Part shown: positions 11,280-22,420 of the stretch, piece after piece
Layout: every line of letters begins with the position of its first letter
Numbering within the stretch: the first letter of the stretch is position 1
Notes under the pieces: generated by a model
Told to the model about the DNA's origin: nothing
What the model saw: the letters and a program-made list of their open reading frames with translations, nothing else
Database searches by the model: none
Assembly (NCBI GenBank): GCA_031002005.1
Contig: JARYHS010008074.1
Location: forward strand, 178,460,494 to 178,524,493
From: Vandiemenella viatica
Lineage: Eukaryota > Arthropoda > Insecta > Orthoptera > Morabidae
Direction: 5' to 3'
Length of the DNA: 64,000 nt
Position numbers and translations under genes: made by a program

Positions 11280-12349
11280 TAAGAATTCATCATCAAATTG
11301 CGGCGCAACGGTTGACGCAAAAACTGCTATACTGAACAAGACAATACATTATAATATGAATAAAGGCTAGATTATGTCAGAAACTCAAATGTTTAGCGCA
11401 GAATGTAATGCCAATAATCGCTCAGTTGTCATAATGAGTTACTTTCTAACAGTAAGGACATAACACAAACTTCTGTTGATGTTAAAAACCGTTGCATTAC
11501 TAAATAACGCGATAAAATATAAAATGAATGAAACCTAGATTACGTCAGAAACACGTGCGTATAGCGCAAAATTGCAGCCGAATACCAAAAAATGTTCAGT
11601 TGTCCTAAGCAGTTATTATTCTCAACACAAAAGGTTTAATACAAACTTCTAATGATAACAAACAGCGTATGTATTAATTTTTGCGAACGGAATGAATCTA
11701 TCATCTCCAATCGCCTGAAATTTTAGCTATACAGATTCAGTCTTTTATGCAAAAATAGAAAATTCAATACTGAAAAACATAATCAGTAGTTTAAAAAATG
11801 AAATTTACGTTAGTCGTGTTTTACTTTGTTAAAACCATCAGTTAAACATTGGTTTTATTATTAACAGAACACTAACATTGATATCAGAGACAAATACTAA
11901 AGCTGATGGTCAAAGACATTGCCGGAAATCGTGGGGAAAGAAAATCTCTATTTATTTTTCGTTATTAATTCCTCACATTCAATCGATGGCGCTTAAAACT
12001 GAACACCCCGTATTAAAGGAAATAATATTTCAAGTTTTGTTCAGTGTGGAGTATGAAAAAATTGTTATTATTGTAAATTGATCATTAAAGGCTATGGTCA
12101 GAGATATTGTAGTTGTGTGTTTAGTGCGAAGTATGCTGCATCTAGTGATTCCTTCAGTGGTATTCCTCACCATACGTTCAGAATTTCATTTAATGTTCCT
12201 GCGTTATTTAACGTTGATACATAAGACATGCCAGAAAACTGAATTAAGATTCTAAGCTTTAACACGGTGAAAATCCCATCGAAATCTGCTCCGTAGTTTC
12301 AGAGTTTTTAAACAACAAATATGTCCGGTTTTTGTTTTATAGATATAGA
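11280..12349 (-). mobile_element. Second, diverged copy of the 9519 Helitron family
   Basis: The right end (GTTTTATAGATATAGA, to 12349) and about 650 bp to its left align with the 9519-10370 Helitron, including the segments near 11986-12262 versus 10010-10270. The left part (about 11341-11690) holds an internal direct duplication of roughly 190 bp around AGATTAYGTCAGAAAC and AYACAAACTTCT. The left CTAG terminus is not identifiable, so the boundary is approximate. Confidence 0.6.
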
Positions 12350-14319
12350 TTTTGCAGTATTTTGTAAAGATTATGCTAACTCTCCATTAAGTCTTTTGTG
12401 CAACCAAACAGAAATAGGATGAAATTTTCTTCGAGAATAATTCTCCAATTATATCTAAAGTAACAGTAATTATCATTCATTTCCGGCTTTTAATGAGTTG
12501 TGTAATCCCCCATGCTTCACCAAAAATGCCGAGACCCCTGGTAGTTCTAACATCATCCATCCAGTGTAAACGTACTGGTATTGCTCACTATGAATTGTTC
12601 TGGCCCTAACAAGGCTCTTATCTTATTTCTGACAGTATTAGGAACTAGGAAACCAAATTTTAATTTTTGTGAACAGAAGTTTTGAAATGGTTGGACTACA
12701 AAAAGCTCAAACAGCATATTATGACGGGATAAAAACTCTTACTTCTGGTAGTAAAGAAAATCAAAGAGAAGACATTAACGTAAACAGAGCAAGAGAAATA
12801 AAGTGTCTATTGGCTCACACTCAGTTTGCGTTTAATATTCGTTTGTGTAGAGTGAAGAGGATATATTTTTGCCTGCCCGACTTACGTGCGGTAGCGTGAT
12901 GGGACACATGACCACCCGCCGTGCAGACGCGGTATTACTTCAGTACGAGTTGGACTGCTCGAGGATCTACATCTCCAAGCAGAAACAAGAGGACTTCTGT
13001 CGTTATAAAGTAGGAGAGCACCAGTTCAGAGGTAATGCTTTACTGCAATGTACCCCTTCAGAAACTGAAGTATAGCAGCACTCAACAGTAGGCCTTGAAT
13101 TTCTGTAAGCATTAAACGCTTGCCTTTAACGATTGTGATTGTACTAAGGAAACTTTTTCTCTGCAAGCCTAACCAGTGTGACCATACTTATACGGAATAA
13201 ATCGAAACATGAGCCATAAATATGTAATTACAAGGATGTTATGTGCCACTGTCTGCGCCATTCGTTTCGTTCGTCAGTTTTCAGCGTATGCAGAACACTT
13301 TTACCATCCCATATCGTTTCCATACTGTATCTTTTGACAGAGCTGCACAACAGCTTATAAAAGCAGCTATTTCACGTGTGATTCATGTCTTAATAATATT
13401 TTGTTTCAAGCATTGGTTCATGGTGTAATCGATAATCTATTAATATAGCTCCGATATTACCAAACAATATTCAACAATTTCAAAGTATAGTGTAGTAATA
13501 CGTATATCCGATATATCGGTGTCATTGGAGAAGCAATGGGACCTACCTTTTTCGTTTGTTGATGGCGCAGAAAACGCTATTTCCCTAAGGCCATTATATC
13601 CTTTTATTGGCTTTACAAAAGTTTGAGGTACATGTTCACAACATTGATAACAGTAATTATAATCATTCTGAAATGCTGCCGTCATCCTTGAGAAAGAGCT
13701 AATGCTGCAAGACGGGCAGAAGGAATGATTTTATGGCCTGAATTGTTTGTCAAAGTATAGTCACGTGTGATTAACATAAGAAATAGATTGTGAGAAATTT
13801 GGAAGCAACTTACGCTATTATACCTGCTGTCAATACAACTATGGTAACATTGAGGTAAGGTTGGTATTTATCTGTTGTCTATCGGTTTAACTGAGACTTG
13901 AGTAAGGAAAGTTAATGGCTGTATCCATCTATTATGAAAGTTGTGCAGGCGGGCATTAGTTCACTTAATTCAAATAAGCTGGAGTTAACTGAGAAACACA
14001 ACATTTAGTCACGGCCAAATAATATTTTATGTACGCGCTAAAAATAGATACGAATTGTATCAGCGATCCAACTTTTCCAAATTAATCTGCTCTAAAATTG
14101 AAACTGTTTTGGATACAGGAAAAACTGTAATGGTTACATTACCAAACGTTCCTCGTATTCTATAACTGCAACACTGTTAATACCATAGGGCGAAAGGAGA
14201 TTACTAGTTATCAATGATGTATTCATTTAAATTGAGTGCAATATTAAATTGCGTGGACAAGTTTCTAATTTGTGAACACTTTATTAGTGCCTAGGAAAGA
14301 TGAGCGATTACACTTCTGC
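12350..14319. other. Unassigned, moderately AT-rich
   Basis: No transposon end or conserved protein is recognised. A GC-richer patch at 12860-13070 has an open frame followed by AG|GTAATG, which could be a splice donor, but it matches no family I know. Confidence 0.35.
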
Positions 14320-14425
14320 CTGGACTTCGGTAGGACGTCGGTTGAATCCCGATTGACAACCAGAGTTCGATATTTCACGGTTTCACGAAATTACTCCTGA
14401 AAAATGTCAGGATGGTGTCCAGAGA
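14320..14425 (+). mobile_element. SINE-A fragment
   Basis: B-box-like GGTTGAATCCC followed by the body order TCACGGTTTCACGAAATTAC and GTCAGGATGGTG, which parallels CATGGTTTCCC...TCACTCCAGG...GCCGGGATG in intact copies. The head is incomplete and the tail is missing. Confidence 0.6.
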
Positions 14426-14477
14426 TGTTTCTAGAGATTAATAATAGTGAACAAGAGAAGAAGCTATGGAATTATGA

Positions 14478-14720
14478 TTAGCGGTCTGGTAGCTGAGTGG
14501 ATAAAGCACTCGTCATCAAAATTTCGAATCCCGATGTAGCCAGTGTATTTTACGTGCTTTGTTTTGCTGATGTGTGGTAGGCAACCACACACCGTGATTC
14601 TTATTTCATGTTAAACTGTAGGTTCAGGAAGAAAGGATCTGGCCGTAGTACTTTCGATACAGTGGCTTGGTGCGCCTCTTTCGTAAGGATTCATCCAACA
14701 TTCTTGTTGTGAACTAAATT
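14478..14720 (+). mobile_element. SINE-B, near complete, tRNA-derived
   Basis: A textbook pol III A-box TAGCTGAGTGG at 14490-14500, a B-box-like TTTCGAATCCC at 14522-14532, then a body that contains the module CATGTTAAACTGTAGG (14607-14622), shared with five other places in this window. The tRNA-like head plus a non-tRNA body identifies a SINE. Tail and target duplication are not clear. Confidence 0.7.
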
Positions 14721-15035
14721 AGGATTTATTAGTATAATGTTTAGAAGAAAACCAATATAAGAAATAGAGCTACAGAATGAAAATAGGTAATCGCCAACGA
14801 GAAGGTGTTAAAAGAGGTGTAATACAAAATGTTAGTCTGTTCCCGGTAATATTTAATTCGTATCTGGAGCGCAACGGAATGAAATAGTATTAAGGATTTA
14901 AATATAAACAATAAAAAATTTCGGTTTAGTCATGACGGGAGACTGAGAAATTATTAAATGATGTCATGTCATTTAAGGTCCTAGTCGGAAACTTCTCTCG
15001 AAACATGTGGTTACAGAGGTAGGATGGACAGTTTA

Positions 15036-15640
15036 TTATCTCCTTGTTTCTATGCATCGTTGTATACAATCATGTAGATTGCTGTGTTGCTCTATGTTTT
15101 GTGTTCGGAGATGAAAGGTGTGTGAAACACGGTGCCAGACCATTCGAGCGTACTCTTCAGAAGGACACCTTTCGACGAACGAACTACCTACTATCAGCAG
15201 CGTCATATGGAGAGGCTTGGGATTTACAGGCGTTTGTTACACAATCTGTGTTGATAAGAAAATGTACACCACCATTTCTCCTACCGAATAAGGCAAGACT
15301 CGAGCGATTAAAATTTTTTCCACCGCTGGAGCTACAACCACCTAATCAGGTCTCGAGGGCTGATAACTTCACGAATCACTTCAAAAAGAGAAATCTTTTA
15401 GACTAAAAGATTACTTCTGAATGGTGTCTTGTCGTTTAGGTGTCTAAAAGTTCTCGATTATTTGTAATCAACGTAAATCAGTAAAACATCTTTATCCTGT
15501 AAGATTATAAGATTTGGTTAATTACAACAGTAATAGATTGCGCATTCACTAAAAATTTCATCTCAGGTCATTATGACAACACCATCTGATTTATTATTAA
15601 TATAGGTTATTGAAATAAGTTTCAGAACTCTTTTTAAAGT
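15036..15640. other. Unassigned open region
   Basis: An open frame of 120 codons (15044-15406, plus) has no motif, domain or signal I recognise. The upstream context gives no splice or start support. Nothing else is seen. Confidence 0.3.
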
Positions 15641-15649
15641 GCGTGTATG

Positions 15650-15935
15650 CAAGTACAAAGCTTTAAGCAATTGTAAGTCGTACTTTGTGCATTCCTGAAA
15701 GGAAGAAAGACGAAATATTCGAAACGTGCTATAGAAGGATGTTGAAAACTGAGTAGAGAGGTTAAGTACAAAATGAACACGTTCTGCAAAGGATGGAGGA
15801 GTTAAGAGTGTCATGAGTTAAGAGTCCCATTTTAAAAGAATCTGAAATGGTTAGTGGAGGGAACAATCGAAGGGAATAACTGCAGAGGAAGAGAGTGATT
15901 ATCATAATTATGTGTAGCTAATAATAAAGGATGTA
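15650..15935 (+). pseudogene. RTE-like LINE, C-terminal RT fragment
   Basis: Broken frames keep the C-terminal signature of RTE-like endonuclease-RT proteins: a Cys-Tyr-Arg-Arg-Met-Leu-Lys stretch (near 15728) and a LVEGTIEG...CRGR stretch (near 15850-15893). The same signatures occur in the longer fragment at 39797-40500. Frameshifts and stops throughout. Confidence 0.65.
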
Positions 15936-15941
15936 GATTTT

Positions 15942-15975
15942 GGGTTCCGAATTCCACGTTAACCTGTAGGTCCCC
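15942..15975 (+). repeat. SINE-B body module
   Basis: GTTCCGAATTCCACGTTAAC then CTGTAGGTCCCC, the conserved SINE-B segment without a recognisable tRNA head. Confidence 0.6.
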
Positions 15976-17532
15976 TATAGGGCTAACAATCACAGCTGTA
16001 ACACGGATGTGTACACATCCAAAGCAAATTCAAGCTAAACGAAGGCTTAACGTGGTACTAGTTGAGCCAACACGTAGATACAAAGGTCGTAGGTTGTAAT
16101 AGGTATTTTGAAATGATTAGTTTATCTCAGAATGGTTATTGATGGAGGATGTTTCAAACCAATCAAGGCACGATAAAATTAATTTAAAACGCCAAAAAAT
16201 TCGATTAATGAACAGTCAAAGGGCTTATAAGCTTTTCGATCTTCCAACATATACATAGTTGCCATTTTATTCCTTTACATTCATTAAGGATAGCCCACAA
16301 TACAAATACACAATACAGCTCTTGAACTTGAACCTCGGAGCATAGCTAATACGACGAGGGAACATTTCCTTGCATTTACTGTTTTTCATCGACGATGACA
16401 CTTTAGCTATTGCTGTTTTTTTTTGTGAACAGGTTCACAATATCTTCATGAAAAGAAGTCTTAATATACTTTAGGACCTGTTGAAACTAGGCTGCTAACG
16501 ACTTGTTTGCAAACGATCCCATTGAAGCTATTTCGATAGAAATTAAGACTGTAGCTTTTAACCATCTTCTAATCGAGTCTCGTATTGTTTTGAGTTTCGC
16601 AAAGATTTAATACCTGTTACTAACCGAAGTACTACTTTGCTTTGGAGCATATTTCAGAATACTAACATTGTTACTCATGATTCAGATGATCAAATGCGTG
16701 CACAAGGATCTCTGATCGTATGAGGAGTGGGGGTCTCTGTGGCTTTGGTACTGAGGATGGGTAACGGTGGTGGTATCTTGGAGACAACTTACACAAGCAT
16801 CGCACAGTTAAGTGCCGTACTCAAATGACATTCAAAGATGTGGAAGGGTTAGTCAAATGGCAGACACTTGGGTAAAAAAGATAAATGCCTTTCATATTTG
16901 CAGGTAAGGTAGCGGTCTCAGCTCTACTCCCAACCAAAGCTATATCGCTTTACCGCTCGCGCTGATAATGTAATTATCAATTCCAATCAAATTTATTATA
17001 AGTAGTATCGATCTCACCCAATAGAATGTGAGGTATTCTGAACTAAGGAGACTTTCTATAAAATAGTAAATACTGATATATAATAAAGTAACTGCAAAGT
17101 AAAAGCTTTTGCTTGTTTCGCTCGCAACTTGCAAACTGTATGAGATGTAAGTATTTTCACTAATTGTTATTTAAATAAAGGATATGATCGTTGTTGGAGA
17201 CAAATTTTAAGATAATTGGTAATAGCTTTCGAGATAGACTTAAGAACAAAATTGGCCTAAAATTCATTACTTTCACAGTTGATCATACCTCTATTTAACA
17301 GAGATTTTAATTTATGTAAAAATTGTTTTAGTTGTTTAGGTGAAGAATTCTTGACAACATGTTGGGATAGAAGTTTCTTGCCGACTTCCTTTGCTTTTTT
17401 TGAACTCCCATAAAGTACTATGTTAAAAAAATTTAAATTCGGTATTCTGTTTTCGGAGAATGAAATACATAAACTGTATAGATTTTGAGTCCGCAACTTA
17501 TTGCTTTTATGAGAGAAGGGAAATGGAGCACT
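15976..17532. other. Unassigned AT-rich sequence
   Basis: No gene or transposon terminus found. The short open frames on both strands lack recognisable motifs. Confidence 0.35.
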
Positions 17533-17946
17533 GAACGTGGCGGGTGAGCGGTGACGCTCTGGCCTCTCATCAGGGCCGGATTAAGACAGCGCGGGGTTGT
17601 AGCAAATGTCAAGAAGAGGCCCTTGATTTTTGCCGTCCGGGGGGAAAATGGTAGAGTTACAAAAAAAAGGTCGCCCATCTAGCCCAGGTGCGGGGCCCCC
17701 TAGAAGGCGCGAGGCCCGTAGCATTTGCTACCTCCTGCTACGTGGTTAATCCGGTACTGCCTCGCATTCAGAACGACGCAGATTCGAATCCCCGTCCGGC
17801 CTTCCAGATTTTGGTTTTTCCGTTATTTCTCGAAATCACTCGAAGCGAATGCTTGGATTGTTCCTTCAAAAGGCTACGGCCGAATTCCTTACTGTTACTT
17901 GCCAACAGTCATTTCCCGCCTTTACTGACCTCGACTCGGCGGAAAA
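17533..17946 (+). mobile_element. SINE-A interrupted by a hAT MITE
   Basis: The tRNA-like head begins GAACGTGGCGGGTGAGCGG, is cut at 17570, and resumes at 17760 with CCTCGCATTC, B-box GATTCGAATCC (17781-17791), body and 3' end. The 3' hairpin has stem CCGCC (17916-17920) / GGCGG (17938-17942) around a loop of the TAATGACCT...GAC type. The interrupting element is annotated separately. Confidence 0.85.
17571..17759. mobile_element. hAT-type MITE, TIR CAGGGCCGGATTAA
   Basis: A 189-bp element with ends CAGGGCCGGATTAA and, reverse complemented, CAGTACCGGATTAA. The target duplication CCTCTCAT (17563-17570) / CCTCGCAT (17760-17767) has one mismatch, and the right copy is the ancestral SINE sequence. 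It sits between the A-box and B-box of the SINE. Confidence 0.88.
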
Positions 17947-18267
17947 ATGTTCTAAAAAGTATGTAATGAAAACTGGTAGTTCTTTACTGTTGTAAACGTG
18001 GTCCGCTGTGTTTAATATGAAGTTCAGTATAAGGCAGTTTGCCTTAACGCCACCATACTGAGACTTATGATCTCCACAATTTGAAATTCTACTCCTACCG
18101 TTCCGATAATCATCTCGGAGAATTCTGGAATTTTCCCCTGCTTTCATGTTAAGAAAATTTAGCGTGGAGCTTAAAAAGTTCGCATACAGATGATGGCAAT
18201 AGTTTATTTTAAACGGGCTATAATTTTTAAACTGCGGTTGCATTTTTCCATTTCTTGTTTATTATTT

Positions 18268-18560
18268 TTAACACTTTGAGTACAATTTCACCACCCACTT
18301 AATTTTTCCTTTACGAATTTTAATTTTAAATTCTTTAAGAATTTTTGATAAATCGTAATTTATTCCAATTACTTACCTACATTTTTTTCACACCCTTTAT
18401 TCCTAAAATCAAGTGTCAGTTTCTTGTCATGGTCGTCTTTCCCATTCTACTCTTCTATCAGTAGTATCCTTCCAAACCTCATCGTCATTGTGTATAGCAC
18501 GCTCCTAGCACTCTCTTCACTGTCCTCCTATCTTCGAATGATCCCGAATCCTAACATGTC
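18268..18560 (-). pseudogene. CR1-like LINE, 3' coding fragment
   Basis: Aligns with 61310-61570 of the copy-B LINE on the same strand: the TTTAAATTCTTTAAGAATTT region, TCAAGTGTCAGTTTCTTGTC, and CATGGTCGTCTTTCCC. It corresponds to the last domain of ORF2 (KMALDFRHQG region). Many small changes. Truncated at both ends. Confidence 0.65.
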
Positions 18561-19147
18561 CAGCCAAGGTTAAATTCTCTGGTTGTACATCATGCTTTTA
18601 TTTTTAGTTTCTCGTGTAGTTCTTCAGATACAAATTAATTATTTCTCATTTCCCACATTTTGGTTTCAGTATGATTCCTCATATCCTGATTTTCATAGAT
18701 TACAGCAGGTTTACCCCACATAAACTTTCGCAATACGTATTTGTTTTAACAAATTTTACGACTTGATTATTAGCCATCTGGTAAGCCAACATTGTTCAAG
18801 GTCAGTAACTTCGACACACCGGATGTTCTCTCGACGAAAGACAGCAGACCTCTAAATGTGGTTATTAGCTGTTTGCCGACGCAAGAGAGTTCGTTAGGCA
18901 TGAAATCACTAGAGACTCCTTAGCCACATGCGATCAAGTTTCAAAGCGAAGAAAATCATAAAGCCTTAGAGAGTAAACGCAAATGCTTCACTCGAAAAAT
19001 AAATATCTTGCTTTTCGTTACAAGATAAATGAAAAATATATCTAATACCAAGTACACCCCTAAGAGTTACAAGCCAATTTCTTTTACTGAAATCTGATGG
19101 TAGAACAAAAGGTATTTTGAAAGAAAAGAGGACTTTATCAATTACAT
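18561..19147. other. Unassigned
   Basis: No recognisable feature. Confidence 0.3.
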
Positions 19148-19253
19148 AAAAAATTCTCGAGCTTTCACTAAGCCGGAAAATGCAGTCGAAGAACGACTTC
19201 GAAACGTTGCATCAAATTGGCGCTTTCTCCCAGTGAGAGGCCGAGAATTTTTT
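19148..19253. repeat. Inverted repeat around a GTCGAAG...CTTCGAAAC core
   Basis: Arms 19148-19169 and 19232-19253 are inverted repeats of 22 nt with three mismatches (AAAAAATTCTCG at the tips). The interior contains CGAAG-aacga-CTTCG followed by GAAACGTTGC. This may be a hairpin MITE or a fragment of a Penelope-like element. Class not decided. Confidence 0.5.
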
Positions 19254-20344
19254 TACAAACGTTATGCTGTCTATTTTTGCTTCAGTTCTTTCTAATTCCG
19301 TTTTATATCGTATAACATATTTGAGATGCTTAGATTCCTTCATCTCTGGTTATAAATTTTGCCTAAAACTTTTAACAAAATTTGCGTCCGTGTTTATTTT
19401 AACCCATCTTTATCTTTCATCAGTAGACGACAATGGATGACGTGGACGAGAAATAACTTTCGGGAGTTACAGGTGGGTAATCTGGGATGGATTCTTGATC
19501 CGACGAACCAGACTCCGGTTTTATTTGTATTTCAGTAACGTCTCCAGGTAAATGCCGTATTAATTGTTCCTTTCAACAATTCTGTCCCGATTCTAATAAT
19601 GTCGTTGTTGAAGAGGGAGGAGACTTTTCACATCTTAGTAGGTTTTTACATATATTCCACAGCTACAAATGTTCTTATCAGCCAACCTGGCCAGTGAACG
19701 AATGATGACTAATATTCGGAGGAACAGATTGTGTGAAATACAATTTATTGACCTTATTTTCGCATGACGCAATGAAAGTTATCGATGCAGGTTCACAAGT
19801 TGATACAATTTTCTTGGGTTTTTCAGTAAGCTTTTGACTCTGTACCACACAACCGAGTTTTAGCGAAGATTCGAGCATGCGGTATGTCGGATCAGAATTG
19901 AGTATCGATACATTTATACAAAATTATTTCAGATGATTCTGACTGCACTAGGTAAAAATCAGATATTCTTAAAGCTTTTTTTTTTTTTTTAACAGTTCCT
20001 GCTATTCTCTGGCTCTTGTGAAATGTTCGCCCATTCTTTTCTTTATTTTGATTATTGCACAAACATATTTATTCGACTCATAATTAAATAAAAAAGCTTC
20101 AAGACTGGAAAATTATGATAAACATTAACTTATTCCGACTCAAACCAAATTAACTAATCAAATAGCAGAAAAATCATGAAAGATAACTCTGACCCGGAAA
20201 CAAAATATGGTGATTTAGTAATGAACAAAACTAACAATGAGTCTTGAAAATGAGCCCATAAACAAATTTTGGTAAATCACTGACGAACATATTAATATCG
20301 TACCACGCTCAAAATAATACTGTTCCTCTGTGAACGAAGTATGA
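19254..20344. other. Unassigned
   Basis: No supported gene. A T-run at about 19977-19991 is the only simple repeat noted. Confidence 0.3.
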
Positions 20345-20540
20345 GGAATGATCAACACTTCATCATCATCTTCTTCCGTCTCCAGTTTCTCGGGTGCGGT
20401 GTAAGAGCGCTCTCCACTTTTGCCTGTCCAAGTATGTTTCCTCTTCTTGGATTTTGGACCATTGTACACCTTTATCCTGTAGGTCCAATTTCACAAGATC
20501 AGTCCATCTCCTTCTGTGCTCCAAAAATATAACAAATAAT
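20345..20540 (-). pseudogene. LINE RT C-terminal scrap
   Basis: On the minus strand: RRRWTDLVKLDLQDKGVQ followed by YLDRQKWRALLH, the typical tail of RTE/L2-like endonuclease-RT proteins (R-W-x-D...D-R-x-x-W-R). Only about 60 codons survive. Confidence 0.55.
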
Positions 20541-22257
20541 CTCAATCTTTGATTACCGAATCTTTGTATAGATACGAATCTGATCTCAATTTACACAAGC
20601 TGCTTTCACTTCTCGTCTTTCGAACTATGACGCAAGAATTTCCCCATTCAAAAAATATTTCTGAAATTTCATAATCTGCAGTTCCTAGCTATACCTAATC
20701 CTTTTTCAGTAAAAAAACCTGCTGAAAATTACAATCTTTAATAATTTAGTAATTTTAATTCTTGTCTATGGAACCGACTCACTTAACATAGGTTGTTTAA
20801 AAACGCTGTGAAAGTGAACCCCTTGCTACAGTACAATTAATATCAATTTGATTTAACTTTACACTGGCCGGTTTTTTTTTTTTATTATATACATGTTCCT
20901 GAATCTCAATCCTCATCTCTCATATTTCCGAAATAAACTTATCATTCAAAACTATGATCAATTTCTTGTTGCAAACCTTATCCACTCCAACAAGCAAAAT
21001 GTGTGGTACAAGGTTCAGTGTAATCAAGATGAAGTCAGGTGAATTTTCTAAATTGTTCACGTAATGTACATGGACCCAGGATTTGAAGATATGTTTCTCG
21101 GGCAGACCCATGTATCGCTAATACCTTGATCGCTCATTGTACACGACAATTGTTTACTCATATTTTCCATTAGAAACGGTTACATAACTATTTAGGGTAA
21201 TTCCGGTATAGTGGGGCGAACATTGTGTTGGAGCTTTGTCAAAATACAGTACGTCATGTGACGGCAAACAACACACGCTCATAGATTCAGTGCACACGGC
21301 CAACTAAATATTGGCCGTGTTCAGTGCACTAGTATTGCGTACACGGAGAATAACACTGTGGGATTTTTGTTCATCCGGGCGGAACCGCGTAACATTTCAG
21401 CCATCATTCTGTGGCTTTCTTCAGAGGACTGCTTCAGCCTGTTTGAAACTGCCTTAGCAATGAATATATGCTTGGCTTCGTGCGAAAGAGAACGCAACTA
21501 TTATACTGATAGACATAACAATATCCCATTTGAAGTTTTAATTTCTTGTAGAAATTCTTCTCTCATCGTAGGTGCTTTCAGTGGAATTATTCAAGGTGAT
21601 ATTGTGGTTTAAAATGATTCGGTGAGTAGTAAGAGCACAAATCTGCCTTGTGGGTGAATGTATTTCGTTTCTTTAGCGACAATTCTGAAATGGAACATAA
21701 TATAACACAACTTAAATAAATTGGTTATGTCGCCCATCATGTGACTCGTTTTCATAGAAGGCGTTAAAAATTCATTGGAAGGTTTGCAAGGGAACGTCTG
21801 ATACCTACACTCGAGAAAATCTTCTGTATCAATATAGTAAGGGAATGAGATGGATTGTTATACAGCACAACTGCAATATTTCTGCTGGAAACATGTGGCA
21901 ATAAGAATCACCGTTCCTCTTAAAAAAAAAAATGATGAAACTTATTCCGGTTTCGGAATGATTGTCTGACTCCTTAAAAACATTTTGAGCAAATAGTAGT
22001 ATATGAAGCTCAATTTCAGCTTTTTATTTATTCGCTTACTAACACTGTAAACATTAACAAATGAAGACATGAAAAGGAACGGATACACTAACATGAACAA
22101 AAAGGCAACTAGTGGGGAAGGGATTATTGCTGTATATCGCAATTTCATTAGTATTTTCTCGCAAAAAATGCATTTTATAGCGTTCTTCTTTCAACAATGT
22201 TCAATTGAGCAAGTGTAACATTGTTTAATATTTGCCGCAATAACATGATCTGTTTGC
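20541..22257. other. Unassigned; one strong hairpin at 21286-21329
   Basis: No gene recognised. ACACGGCCAA (21294-21303) and TTGGCCGTGT (21311-21320) form a perfect 10-bp stem with a 7-nt loop, and the direct repeat TTCAGTGCAC (21286-21295 and 21320-21329) flanks it. Confidence 0.45.
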
Positions 22258-22420
22258 TTCCATCATTAGTGACCTTCCGTGGTTCGGATTCCTCGTTAAA
22301 CTGTAGGTCCCCTGTACATGGTAGCACTACCAGGTTATGATAAGGCGGCTAAGACAGGGGCGGAATGCAGAGCCAATAGAAACCCTGTCACTAGGTTATT
22401 ATGACAGTACGGAATTATTA
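22258..22420 (+). mobile_element. SINE-B body fragment
   Basis: GGTTCGGATTCC then CGTTAAACTGTAGGTCCCC at 22281-22312 matches the SINE-B body module, followed by a G/C-richer tail (TAGCACTACCAGG). The head is not identifiable. Confidence 0.6.

Noticed and set aside
12869..13075. GC-richer 68-codon frame followed by GAG|GTAATG
   Set aside because: Could be a host exon, but no family is recognised and no partner exon with matching phase is seen nearby.
15044..15406. 120-codon open frame
   Set aside because: No motif, signal peptide or splice support. The length is possible by chance in this sequence.
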